Of a DNA stretch of 64,000 nucleotides, positions 46,346 to 57,262 are shown piece after piece. Within the stretch, counting starts at the first letter, position 1; each line of letters starts with the position of its first letter. The stretch is from Harmothoe impar (Eukaryota; Annelida; Polychaeta; Phyllodocida; Polynoidae). The stretch spans positions 45,292,654-45,356,653 of the forward strand of contig OX381720.1 of the NCBI GenBank assembly GCA_947462335.1. Direction: 5' to 3'. The notes beneath the pieces were generated by a model that did not search any database, was not told where the DNA came from, and saw nothing but the letters and a program-made list of their open reading frames with translations. Position numbers and translations under genes: made by a program.

Positions 46346-48002
46346 AACTATCAAAGGTTGATTAATATTATTGTTATCAAATAGCATAATTTTGAGTTGT
46401 GACACCTTAATCCAAGATGGCGGCACAATCCAAGATGGCGGCACCCGTTCTGATTTCTGGCAAAGTGCAAACATCATTATACCTTGTTCTGGTGGTGCCT
46501 GGCGGCACCACCAGGTGGCTACGCCACCACTTCGGCATAAAAAACACATTGTGGCATGCGATAAGATTATAGCATAAACCATAATGATAAGTGTGTAATT
46601 ATGTGTAATTCGCTTTAATTGCAGATGACAACCTCCCCGTCATAATGGCCGCTCTGCATCTGATGTGATGCTGCCAGCAGGAATGCCACCCTACACGTAT
46701 AATACTGCCCATCCTTCACCTATCTCCAACCCTCTCCGCCCTGCCACAAACAACTGCCTCAATCCACAGTTAATCCCCCTCACACCCACTCCACCCCATT
46801 CCACCCCCCCCCCCCCCCCCCCCCACTCTCCACTAAAGCCTTCTCTCCAGTGACCCACCCACCCTTATGCCACATGACCCACCCTGGAGCATTAATGCCG
46901 GATGAATATGGATGTTATTCCACTTTTACAAGTCATGTACCTTTCATCATGTTTTAGCAATTTGTCTATAGTTTCAACCAGATAAACTCATTCAAGGTTC
47001 ATAACAAAAAAATAGCTAAATATGATATTAGTTGTCCCTAAATGATAAATTGTGTCCTACTACTATAGTGAACCTGTATGGGCTTCCTCATATAGCAGAG
47101 CATTCTGTGGAAACATCAAGTTGGACTGAAAAGCGGCAGTCAATCTAACCCACCATACGGTGCCCATTCTCTCTTGGGACCCAACTTCTGATCAACCTCC
47201 CCCCCCTCCATCCACCCGCCCCCCATCTGGATCAATCATTCCGCGCATGCACGCACGCTTCTGCCGGGTATGGTCCTCTCCTCCTCCCATTTTATTCATT
47301 TCGCCCCAAAACTCCCCCCTAGTTGGTCCAACCCCACTACCACCAGCACAGCTCCACTCCACACCCCAAACAACTGTACAGTAAGTACCAATTTACCATC
47401 GGCTGTTTCACATGGACTGGAATAACCATAGTTCGGGATTGGGGCTGACACAGACGGCAGTTGGAGGTGAGTTGCAATGAAGTGGTTTCAATGGAATGTG
47501 ATTTTTAGGGCTATAGTAGATTTATAACATTCGTGTTTTTATAAATGGCATGCCGGTATGGAAACTGGTAATACATATTACTATTATTTGGCTTAACCAC
47601 AAAGGTTTGCAGGTTGTTGATATCAAAGTAATCTTCATTATTTATTATTCAACATTACCGGCACCCTTGATTTATTCAGTCACTTATACCGAAGAAAATT
47701 ATAGTATTATTACATTTGTAGCCCGATCATATTACCATTTACCTCAAGATAAATGATGCTGACAATATAGCTTTGCTGCCATACCAAATTGACTTTGCCT
47801 TCATCATCTCTTGCAGAAAGGACCACAGACATAATGGTGTGTGCTTTATAGGAAATCAATAGTGATCCTCTGTATACCATCAGCACAACTTCTCCTGAAG
47901 AATCCCATGGGTCTAAATGGTTATCTCATGGGGAAATAACCAACCAAACATGGATCATAGACTGCTGTTGGGATATTATGGAATGTAAGTAAACATCACA
48001 AA
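46346..48002. other. Intergenic stretch upstream of the glycosyltransferase
   Basis: Two tandem CCAAGATGGCGGCAC sequences at about 46413 and 46430 match the YY1 consensus. A GGTGGTGCC/GGCACCACC hairpin lies near 46490-46510. A C run of ~23 bases is at about 46803-46824. A promoter for the gene at 48003 may lie in the last kilobase but no TATA or initiator can be assigned with confidence. 47230-47400 is C-rich. Confidence 0.45.
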
Positions 48003-49631
48003 ATGGCGCTCACTATTAAAACAGCAGTCTGGGTAGGGTTGTGTATTTCAGCCCTATTCTGTGGAAACCAGATTCGCTACACATCCAACACTGCTATCCA
48101 CAAGACGGATACGTTGTCTGATTTACATCCTGCTGAAAAGGCAAAAACCATTCTCCGGAGCCTTCTGCCTTCACAATTATCTCCCCTGTCTGCTTTCCCT
48201 CCCAATGCTAGTTCAATTAAAGCCGACCAGGGGGAGCCAGTGATTGCCTCAGTCACTGCAAAGCCCCTGTCGGTGCATTTGAGTGGAAGTTCAACAAAAG
48301 GCATTGGGAGGGCATTGAATGCTGAAGCTATTGAGAGGACATTGGACGCTGAAGCCATTGAGAAACCGGAAGTCGAGATAGAAGACGTACCGAGGCGCCC
48401 CCTGTTGAGGTTTAAGTTAGTAAGCCAAGCTGATTCTGAAGCTAGAGGAGGGTCTGATGCATTACAGGCAGTGAGGAAAAGTCGTCTGCTGAATAGACCA
48501 GAAATCAACATTAAGGTATTAACTAAGAAGTATGGGAAGTCTGTGGCAGTTGAACAAGCAGGAGGCAGGGTAGGACTAAAGACTAATGACTATGAAAATG
48601 GATTGGGAAATGTTTCAATGGACTATGTTACTTATGAACGTCCGCTCAACACAATGACGGGTTGGCTCTCAATGAAAAGGCAACGGGCACTCACCAATCA
48701 TAATGTGAACGAGGAAAATCCCAGTATACAAACACAGAATCAGACTTTGGAATCAGGGTCCAAACCAAAGCAGACGACATTAAGCCCATGGCATGGGAAA
48801 AGCCCGCGGATCCCTCACATCATCCACCAGACGTGGGACAGTAGCCATGTGCCTGACATGTTCTCAGAGTGGATGCAGACGTGGACAAAGAACCACCCAG
48901 ACTGGGAGTACTGGTTCTGGACACAGGAGGATGTCCGCCTCTTCCTCACCCACTCCTACCCAGACTTCCTCCAGCAGTATGACGCCTACGAGAAGGACAT
49001 CTACCGCGCTAATGCTATGCGCTTCTATGTCATGTACCACTTTGGTGGCATCTATGCCGATCTGGATCTAGAGAGTTTGAAGCCCATGGACCCTTGGACT
49101 TACACTGAGGATTGTTTCCTACCCGAGGAGACCTATGCTCATCCAATTATTCTGAGGCAGCAGGAAAGATCCAATGCAATGATCACACTCATTGCCTGTC
49201 GTCCTCATCACCCCTTCTTCAAGCTTGCCATTGATATGCTCCCCACCTATAATGACTTGGAGTATGAAAGCAAGTTGTTATACATTGATAATGTCTATAG
49301 GAAATTCACATCTGGACAACATGGTGGGCGTGAGGAGGCAGTGAAACTGGTGCACCCTGACTACTTCCTCCCCACCTATGACCAAGGCTGGACAGCACGT
49401 ATAAGGTCCATCTGTCAGACTAGTAGTATCCTGCCCGCCTCACAGAGAGAAGTGTGTGAGGGCTTGGGCACAGAAGACTTTCAGAATGTCCCCAAGAACA
49501 TATCATACACAAACCACCACTGGATACATGTTGTCATGTTGAGTGACAAGTGGAAGAGAAAGAACACCCGCCATATAAGTAGCATTATCCCAAATACCAA
49601 AGACCTCCAATCATTATTACATAAATTATAG
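48003..49631 (+). CDS. GT32-family glycosyltransferase, type II Golgi-type membrane protein
   Basis: 542 aa from an ATG in good context (AAAATGG) to TAG. A short cytoplasmic head is followed by one membrane anchor at about residues 7-21. The long polar stem (22-265) carries a small repeat (NAEAIER/DAEAIEK at 106-121) and NxS/T sites at 68, 203 and 246. The catalytic domain spans about 268-520. It opens with IPHIIHQTW (270-278), then RANAMRFYVMYHFGG (335-349) and the metal/nucleotide-sugar motif YADLDLE with DLD at 353-355. NISYTNHHWIH (499-509) is typical of the family's C-terminal end. These match the Gly_transf_sug family (OCH1/inositol-phosphoceramide mannosyltransferase-like), which uses a nucleotide sugar in the secretory pathway. 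Sugar and acceptor cannot be told. The gene is intronless across the coding region and appears intact. Confidence 0.9.
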   Translation: MALTIKTAVWVGLCISALFCGNQIRYTSNTAIHKTDTLSDLHPAEKAKTILRSLLPSQLSPLSAFPPNASSIKADQGEPVIASVTAKPLSVHLSGSSTKGIGRALNAEAIERTLDAEAIEKPEVEIEDVPRRPLLRFKLVSQADSEARGGSDALQAVRKSRLLNRPEINIKVLTKKYGKSVAVEQAGGRVGLKTNDYENGLGNVSMDYVTYERPLNTMTGWLSMKRQRALTNHNVNEENPSIQTQNQTLESGSKPKQTTLSPWHGKSPRIPHIIHQTWDSSHVPDMFSEWMQTWTKNHPDWEYWFWTQEDVRLFLTHSYPDFLQQYDAYEKDIYRANAMRFYVMYHFGGIYADLDLESLKPMDPWTYTEDCFLPEETYAHPIILRQQERSNAMITLIACRPHHPFFKLAIDMLPTYNDLEYESKLLYIDNVYRKFTSGQHGGREEAVKLVHPDYFLPTYDQGWTARIRSICQTSSILPASQREVCEGLGTEDFQNVPKNISYTNHHWIHVVMLSDKWKRKNTRHISSIIPNTKDLQSLLHKL

Positions 49632-51798
49632 CCCAACATTGAGAAGGACTATGTGTTCAAATCACATGTATTTTTAGAGAACTTGATTGTTAATGCTATT
49701 CAAAGCATTGATGATATCTCGTGCAATATACCTTCATTCAATGTTATAAAATCATGATTTCTTCAAAAGTGTCTATTCCAAATTGCTGAAGGTAACAAAG
49801 TATGTTTATTTATATGTTATTGCCAACAATTATTGTGTTTATGTCAGGATATTGTCATCAAGGCACCCTATTTAACTGTTATTGAAACATATTTTCTTCA
49901 TTCATCTACCATGACTGATCATATTTATCATTGCATATCTAACAAATAAGCAGACCATAAGAATATCACATTATATTGTCAGCAAGATTCTGGTGGCTTA
50001 CTAGTTTAAATTAAAGCTGATATCTGCTGGGTTGACAAATACTGAACTTTACAGAATGACAACTAAAATATGTATTTAGTGCTTAATTCAAGTGGTTAGC
50101 TATCATAATTGCTTTAAGGAATGGTGTCTAAAATGCCCTTATCTGTCCTCAAGACCTTCTCGGCTCACCGAGAGCCACTGCCACCTATTGTGCATACATG
50201 TAGATGATTGGAAAGGTCGCTACATGTATCTAAAACTTTATATATTATCATTAGAGGCTGTACATGTGTCTCACCATATCGGGCTTTGGTCAAAGATGGC
50301 ACCCGGTCAAAGACGTTCATATTGGCCCGATCTGGTGAGACACAGCCTAGAATGTAATCTGACCACAGCACATAGGCTCCCACTGCAGGGTTACAATAGA
50401 GATAATCCATTTAATTTGTACATTTTGTACAATGTTATTCTGAGTATCCATGTAGTGTGATAGGACTAATTCAGACCATAGAATCTTGGCTGCTTTTGCA
50501 TGGAAATACCTTTGGTAATATCCCACAGAAAAAAAAGAAAAGTACACGTGGATACCACTAGGTAGAGCCACCACAGTATGGTAAGGAATGTAGTTTCCAT
50601 CTCATAGGATCATGTCCATCACATATTGCTCTACCTTCTGCTGCTGTCTGATATACTAACATTAACAATTGACCCCCAGACTCCATTTTGCTTTTGAATT
50701 AAAATAGAAACTAGTCCCTGACAGAGCCATCTGAAAATACCTTCTCATCATTCCGGATGTTCCCACATATTGCCTGGATTCACATTCCATATGCCCCAGC
50801 TATAATCCTAAACCGAGGACTGAGTGGGAATGAAGAAATGAGCCTCTGGAGGGGGACTCCAGATGACGGATATTCCAGCACACTTGTAGCTCAGTCTGTG
50901 CTATGACGTCATTAAAATTCATTACTCAATACAAAGTCACAATGCCATGACACTACTCTTTCATTGATGCATAATGTCTTCTATAGTTTTGATTGTTTTT
51001 CCTAGCATAACTAGGATAGTGATGTGTCTCCAATGTATATGCAAAGGCCATTTAGACATTCGGTTCAATATATTTCTAATTTTCATGATTGGTTGGATAC
51101 TGTAAGTAAAGATAAAATCTTTATTTAAAAAATAGGCATTAGACTGCACTGCCAATAAACTATTTATTTAAGAAACATGTCGTGTCTGCGCGCTTCTTTC
51201 TTTTCTCTTTTGCTTACTTAGGCCTCAAAACTACGAAAATTAACTCGCTGACCGTGGCCTTGATTTGTGGATTTTCGGAGTATAGGGAACCAAAGAATAT
51301 CAGTGTGGGTCTCAGAGCACATGCCAAATCTGCGCAGCATAATCTCCTTGTGAATATATTTACTTTGTTAAGACAATGAGGTCAAACGTTATATCATTAT
51401 CTTGAAGGATGCCTCTGCCCCTCCGACAAGACGTGGAGAATATTGAGTTAACTTCTTGTCGTATCATGAACGATTTGATAGTATTTAAAGATAACAGATA
51501 AACACCGCTTTAAACCCCTCTAGGAATAAGCTGACTCAACACCACATCCCAGACCAGCTACATTGTACTTGGATATATCCCACATAATTCAACAGGTGTC
51601 ACTCTGGAGGGCCACTGTAAATAAATCAATAACTTCCTCTAGTGTAACGTTGAGTCATTACAAAAAGGTATGGTGAACGGTCCTTAAATTTTAACTTCCC
51701 TTAGTCTACACGATTATATGTACCAGTTCAATAAGGCATAAGCTAATGAATTCATGATGGCTACAGTTGGTACTTCCCTGTAAACAAAAGCCGTTATA
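49632..51798. other. 3' flank of the glycosyltransferase, otherwise non-coding
   Basis: AT-rich sequence. An ATTAAA at about 50010 is a candidate weak polyadenylation signal. One 94-bp MITE is listed separately. No other gene supported. Confidence 0.4.
50255..50348. mobile_element. 94-bp MITE related to the element at 9671
   Basis: The ends AGGCTGTACATGTGTCTCAC and GTGAGACACAGCCT are inverted, followed inward by ATATCGGGC and GGCCCGAT. The inner GGTCAAAGA repeats correspond to the subterminal repeats of the 9671-10173 element. AG flanks both ends. Confidence 0.7.
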
Positions 51799-52410
51799 GA
51801 GTAAAGTACCCCAGTTCCGGACAGTTAGTGGACATCTTCTTATTTCTCTGGTTAGGAGCTATCTGTTAAGGCCAGAATAGTTGCATATGAAATGTAAACA
51901 TGTTGTTATGAAGATGCATTGTGTTTCAAATAATTATCTCTTCAGCAATATGGGTCAGGCTTGAGTAATTGGATGTCAATTTGGCACCTAATTCCGGACA
52001 TAGGCACCTAATTCCGGACACCCTAGAATTCCATCAAGGGGATAATTTATTTGAAAGCCACTGGACACCATAAAAGGTCAATATTATATGTGTCTAGATG
52101 TGGTGGAATTATGCATATATCATATGGTTTGCCCCATAATATAACCCAGTAAACTTTGTCCTTGTACTTAGCATCCCTGCTAAGGAACATGGTGTATAGA
52201 CTTATGCTGGTACATACCAAAAATAAATAGGATTATAATCACATTTCCCTGTGTGTTACGTTCTAGTTTCTTTGGTTGTGGGAAGGTAACATATATGGCC
52301 TTCACTAGGTATGGTAATAGGTCCATTATGTGTATATTTATTTAAACAATCATCACATGATTGCAGGGTGTCCGGAATAAGGGTCTGTCCGGCTTTGGGT
52401 GCCTTTACTC
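51799..52410. mobile_element. 612-bp MITE, TIR GAGTAAAG, TA target duplication
   Basis: The left end GAGTAAAGTACCCCAG-TTCCGGACAG is mirrored by CTGTCCGGCTTTGGGTGCC-TTTACTC on the right. TTCCGGACA occurs three times in the left half (near 51818, 52005 and 52021) and inverted as TGTCCGGAATAAGG near 52369, a subterminal repeat pattern. TA flanks both ends (51797-51798, 52411-52412). No coding sequence. Confidence 0.75.
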
Positions 52411-52412
52411 TA

Positions 52413-55211
52413 CAACGTTTCGGAGCGCTTCTCTATGGCTCCGTATTATGCACGCTCGGGATAGCTCTCCTAGGTGCGTGGACAAACGTTAACAGCACAA
52501 TCTTAACACAAGTTCAAGGTTTTAAAATTTATTCACTTTCTTTGTACAATTGAGCTCCATCATACTAAAGGGAAATGCTGACATGACAATATTATATACC
52601 GTAAATACAAGTCCTTTACAGTTTTATAAATATGTATCCCATAGATTATTATTTTTTGATAAAGAAATTACCATATGGATATCCCCCTTGACACGTAATT
52701 ATACAATTATGCACTCAATAAATACAGTGAATAGGCTGCTGCTTAGGTTGCACAACTAGTTGTCGTTAGCCACCTTATTTACAATGAATTAATCTTAATC
52801 CTATCTTAAACTACACAGTCCATTGTAGGATAGGCTAGTCGACTAGTATGACCTCTTTTTTTTGTTTTTCTTTCTGCCTTAGAGTAAGACATTTGAAGAT
52901 GTGAGATTAAGATTGCGCTGTTAACGTTTATCCGCGCACCTGTGAGAGCTATCCCGTATTTGCCTTATTATGATCAGACGTTGTATAATGTTAAAAACGT
53001 AATTTTTACATAATATAACGTATTGAGCCTCAAATATAAAGTACCTGTGGAATCGTCATCATGACACCACAAGTTTCCATTTAAGAGGGTATTTCATCGG
53101 TTGGGAAAACACAATGATGCTCTCCCGATTGTATCGGTAAATATCCCCACCTTTACCATCTGCCATGGCTGGATCAATAAAGGCTCAGGGGTCTAATTTA
53201 TTGACAATGGCACCAGCCATAAGCCTTAAGCAATTCAATACCGTGAATGTTGTCCACAATCAGCAGGAATTTCCCCAAACTGACTGATTTTTTAAGTATT
53301 AGTCAATATTTGGCAGCTTTGAGTAGGACGCTGAAACCATCTGGGTAATTATATGTCAACGTGCTGCACAGAACTAAACCATTAGGGACACTGGACGTGT
53401 CACATGAAGGAATCAATACAATGGCACCCGTGGATAGGTTGACCTTTTTTGAAATGAAACTTTAGTTAATATTGTTACAGTTATTATATTCGCATTCACA
53501 GTTTTGTTTATTTCTGGCCCATATATTGGGAATCATTGTAACTATTTTTTGCGCGAGTGTGCCAAAAAGAGATTCAGTCCGCACGCGAGGGGAGTCAAAA
53601 TCCCCCCTCACCCCATTATTTCGTGCTGCCAACACATTTTAGTCATTTTCTGTGTGCTGACCTTTTTGCTGAAGAAAGGGGTCACATTTTCTTAGTCCCA
53701 CCATCAAGAGGGGTCCACATATTTTTGGTCTCGCCCTCTCCCTCAAGGGGTAAAATCCTTTTGACCCCGCTCCCAACCCCCCCTATCATTTCCTTGGTTT
53801 GACCACTTTCTATTTCTTTCTCATTTTAATTCCACCGTTTTTAACGGGATGAGCAGAGAGCCATAAAGGAAACCTCCCCCCACACAGAGCATCCTTTCTG
53901 TGTGGGTGCCCTTATATATCCAAAATATGATCTAATCGGTGATCGTCTAATGATCGATACTGCTGATCACCATTACATAGTTTTACCCTCATTAGTAAAG
54001 GATCATCCACTATGGCCACAGTGATCATATTTACAGCTTAAGGTACTAGACATGCACTAATTACATTTGCAGTTTCTGCTCCCAGTTAGCGTCTTAATCT
54101 ACCTTCTTCACCTGTTTTCCATGTCAGTTTCTACAAACAGATAAAACCGTGCTTGGCTAAAATTGAAGTATAATGAAAACATGTGCGTGTCGGTCCTTTC
54201 TTTAGATAAAGATTATCATACTATTACATACCATGTATGTAGATATATGCATATATTATGGCCCGGTATCTTGCTAATTAACATAATATTCCTATGATAT
54301 TATATGTTATCATTCTATTGTTATCATTTAATATATCCAACCGTCTGCCATTGACAATACATGTACTCCTACCTTAGTTGGTAGTTCTACGACTACCAAC
54401 ATTTAAAGGTTGGTATTCTTTAAAGTTGACCCCTTAATAACCCCTTTATAGTCCCTTAAAAACCCCTTAATAACCCCTTAATAAATAATGTGTGGCGATC
54501 ATCGTGCGGTTACCTGACCACATGGGACATCTGTTTGCCCACAGGTTGTAGAACTCTATATTATGTAGTTTAATGTATGCTTCAGCATAAAGCTGCATTT
54601 TTATTCCCTTTTCTGTTTGTCCACGTAGCCTACTGATGGTTTCATCTTAGACAACGCGGTGCTGGAAACGACGGTGTAGACCACAGCTATACTTATTTCA
54701 ATTTACCTCCACTAATCAGTCTTTGGATATATAACAGTCCCACGGGTCATATACATCAGACCAACAATGTTTGCCGATCAGTGAGCTCTGCTTCCTAAAT
54801 ATACAACTCGCATTGACTCCTCGGCACAATGGGCCACATTTAGGTTCAATACATCTGATTGATCCTGCTCCCAACACTAGCTGGTGTGGGAGAGGTGGGC
54901 TGGCAGTCGTGTGGTTGACCTGCCCTGGAGTAAGTTGCAGCATACCTTTAATGGTATTAGCCACCTGTAGCACATTGGAGTACCACTCCCGGCATACTTA
55001 ACGGGTCTAAGTCACCTGTACTTGCCGTCTAATACTGTTATAGAGGTTTTTTTATGAACAATGATATACACATACTCTCTCTGACGGTAGACTATCCTAT
55101 TATATTCACCTGTTGGCCTGCAATCATAAAAGGATATATTTTCTCATGCATAACAGTGATGGGGAGTAATATTACAGACATTTTACAGTTCTGTTCACAC
55201 CAGTTAGGACA
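52413..55211. other. Non-coding stretch upstream of the Kv channel exons
   Basis: No exon recognised. A short tandem of CCCTTAATAAC units lies at about 54430-54486, and a C-rich segment at 53590-53790. The Kv promoter could lie here but no element can be assigned. Confidence 0.4.
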
Positions 55212-55501
55212 ATGCTCATACTCTCCGCAACGACGATGAGAATGGGTGACTACGAAGGAAGACAGCCTTCAGACCATCGGATGACTCCACAAAACCTTGA
55301 TACCAATATTAGTAATGGCACAAAGGGAACTTTAGTTAAAGCGCCGAGTTGTGAGGACGGAGAGGTGGTTGAGGAGGTGCTGCAACTTTCTTTACGTGGG
55401 ACACTCTTTACGGTGAGGAGGAGCATCCTAAGAAGGTTCCCAAACACACGCCTTGGTAGTTTGTCACACACCGATCCGCACTTCAATGCAGACACAGGAA
55501 G
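55212..55501 (+). CDS. Voltage-gated K+ channel, Kv3/Shaw-like, first visible exon (T1 domain start)
   Basis: The exon encodes a polar head, then VLQLSLRGTLFTVRRSILRR and FPNTRLGSLSHTDPHF, the first half of a BTB/T1 tetramerisation domain as in Kv channels. The degenerate RG where most channels have NVGG is unusual. It ends at a donor (GGAAG then GTATGAG, GT at 55502-55503) in codon phase 2. ATGs at 55212, 55236, 55242 and 55281 are all in frame, so the start is uncertain. No membrane segment is present yet. The second exon follows after a 344-bp intron in matching phase. T1 domains assemble four subunits on the cytoplasmic side of the channel. Confidence 0.8.
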
Positions 55502-55845
55502 GTATGAGCTTGTCATAGTTTCTTTTTATTTGCAGAGGTGTATAATTATGTTATTGCCATGTATAGAAAGGGATTGCCTGGGTGGTAAGGCGTCTATCTG
55601 GGGTTAAGTTAGATGCTCAAACGCAACGGCAAGATACAAGGGGAAAATGCAAGTCCCCAGTAAAACAATGAATATTGAGAATAGTGATGTGTATGGGGTA
55701 TGTATTTCTATTGAACATACATTTAGATACGAGAGTAGTCGATTATTTGCTAATTTTAGAAGGGTGATATCCATATGGAAGAAAGACACTTTCTTGTTAA
55801 TCTTGAGTCACTGTACATGTACTTCAACGTGTCTCTAATTACCAG

Positions 55846-56269
55846 GTATGAGTTTGACCGGAGCCCTGCGTGTGGCTTCGCCGACCTCCTGCTGGACCTC
55901 TACAGGGACGGCGGCGACATGCACCTCCCCACCCAGCTCTGTCACCGAGCAGCTTGTGCCGAGATGCTCTTCTGGGACATCCCGCCTGAGCTGCTCGCCC
56001 CCTGCTGCTACGACAGGTACGAGCAGGAGGAGGAGAATGAGAGGGCATTAAGACACATGAGAGAACAGCTGGAGAGACCTGTGGAGCGGATCAAAGCACA
56101 GGCAGCCTTGAGAGGCAGGAAGGGTAACGCTGTGGTAGGGGTGATGGTGAGCGCTGAAGGAGAGAAGACTGGACTGGAGGAAGAGTTTAAGGAGAGTGAA
56201 GTGATCCTGGGGACCAGAGACAAGGTGTGGGCCTTCTTTGAAGATCCGCAGTCATCTCATGGAGCCCTG
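55846..56269 (+). CDS. Voltage-gated K+ channel, Kv3/Shaw-like, second visible exon (rest of T1, pre-S1 linker)
   Basis: An acceptor (TAATTACCAG) ends at 55845 and a donor (CCCTG then GTAAGA) follows 56269. The encoded YEFDRSPACGFADLLLDLYR matches the FDRxPxxFxxIL core of T1. CHRAACAEMLFWDIPPELL and APCC resemble the Shaw/Shab/Shal-type zinc-site region with a paired CC. EQEEENERALRHMREQLERP is a charged helix. KVWAFFEDPQSS is the conserved segment just before helix S1 (RxWxxFExPxSS in Kv3). S1-S6 and the pore must lie in later exons. None appears before the Polinton-like element at 56614, so the gene continues outside the window or is truncated there. Confidence 0.85.
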
Positions 56270-56613
56270 GTAAGATACATGTGTAATTTAATATGGGTAC
56301 AGTTTTGGATAACTATTTTTTATCAATTTGGAAAGCACTGGATTGTATGAACCATGCATTCGAAAGCTGTAACCTGTCAGATCTAGACCGGGGTAGGGTA
56401 GAGTTGGGGCTTGTAGCAGTGGGAGGTCAACAAAAAGTGTGCTTTAGGGAAACCGACCTTTGGTTCAAAAAAGCTCTTTTTTTCTCAACTCTTGGAGATT
56501 TTATTTTTATTCTTTTTATTCGTTTTACTTATTTTCTAGCAATTTTTTTTTCAGTAATAAAACAAGCTTCCACTGATCTCCAATGTCTGAATAATAATTG
56601 ACTGCAGGATATG
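56270..56613 (+). other. Kv intron sequence between the exon-2 donor and the transposon
   Basis: The donor GTAAGA begins this segment. No further Kv exon is visible. A T-rich tract lies at about 56465-56560. GATATG at 56608-56613 is the expected left target-site copy of the element that follows. Confidence 0.5.
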
Positions 56614-57110
56614 AGTAGTATAGTATGTATCGGAACGGGACTATAGTTAACTACTGTTTATTACTCAATCGACATGCAGCCAATCAGAGGCCTCCATTTG
56701 GTCACGTGACCGGAAGTGACCTACTTAGGGGATTAGTGGTGACGTCACGTGACCTAGTTAGCCAATCAGAGGCTGCCATTTGGTCACGTGACCGGAAGTG
56801 ACGTCATATGACCTACTTATGGACCGGAAGTGACGTCATATGACCTACTTAGGGGACCGGAAGTGACGTCATATGACCTAATTTAGGATCACGTGACCGG
56901 AAGTGACCTGATGAGTCACGTGACCGGAAGTGACGTCACATGACCTAATGGCCAACCGGAAGTGAGTGACCTCATTGAGGATCACGTGACCGGAAGTGAC
57001 CTGATTGATCACGTGACCGGAAGAAGAAGAAGAAGAAGAAGAAGAAGTTTTTTGTTTAGGAAGTGAGGGTCTTTAGGATCACGTGACTGGAAGCGACGTC
57101 GTCACATGAG
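56614..57110 (+). repeat. Left terminal repeat of the second Polinton-like element, tandem ETS/E-box/CRE-like units
   Basis: After the shared ~100-bp end (with AGCCAATCAGAGG at about 56678) come tandem units of GTCACGTGACCGGAAGTGAC and GGAAGTGACGTCATATGACC. I count about eight CCGGAAGT, at least five TGACGTCA/TGACGTCAC-type sites and several CACGTG. The E2F-like GGCGGGAAATTC motif of the other TIR is absent here. A (GAA)n run lies at 57018-57046. The opposite terminal copy is outside the window, so the TIR length is inferred. Confidence 0.75.
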
Positions 57111-57191
57111 TGACGCTTTAAGAGACTGCGCGACTTACTAGTAAAAGAAGACGTATGAAAATAAAAACACAACAATATTTTTTTTAATTTT

Positions 57192-57197
57192 TTTATT
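57192..57197 (-). terminator. Candidate polyadenylation signal for the polymerase gene
   Basis: TTTATT on the plus strand reads AATAAA on the minus strand, 66 bases beyond the polymerase stop, within an AT-rich tract. Confidence 0.4.
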
Positions 57198-57262
57198 TCT
57201 TTTTTTTTCAATCTTGATAAACACTCTATTTTTGAAAAGATGCACACGCTTTTTTTTTTTTT

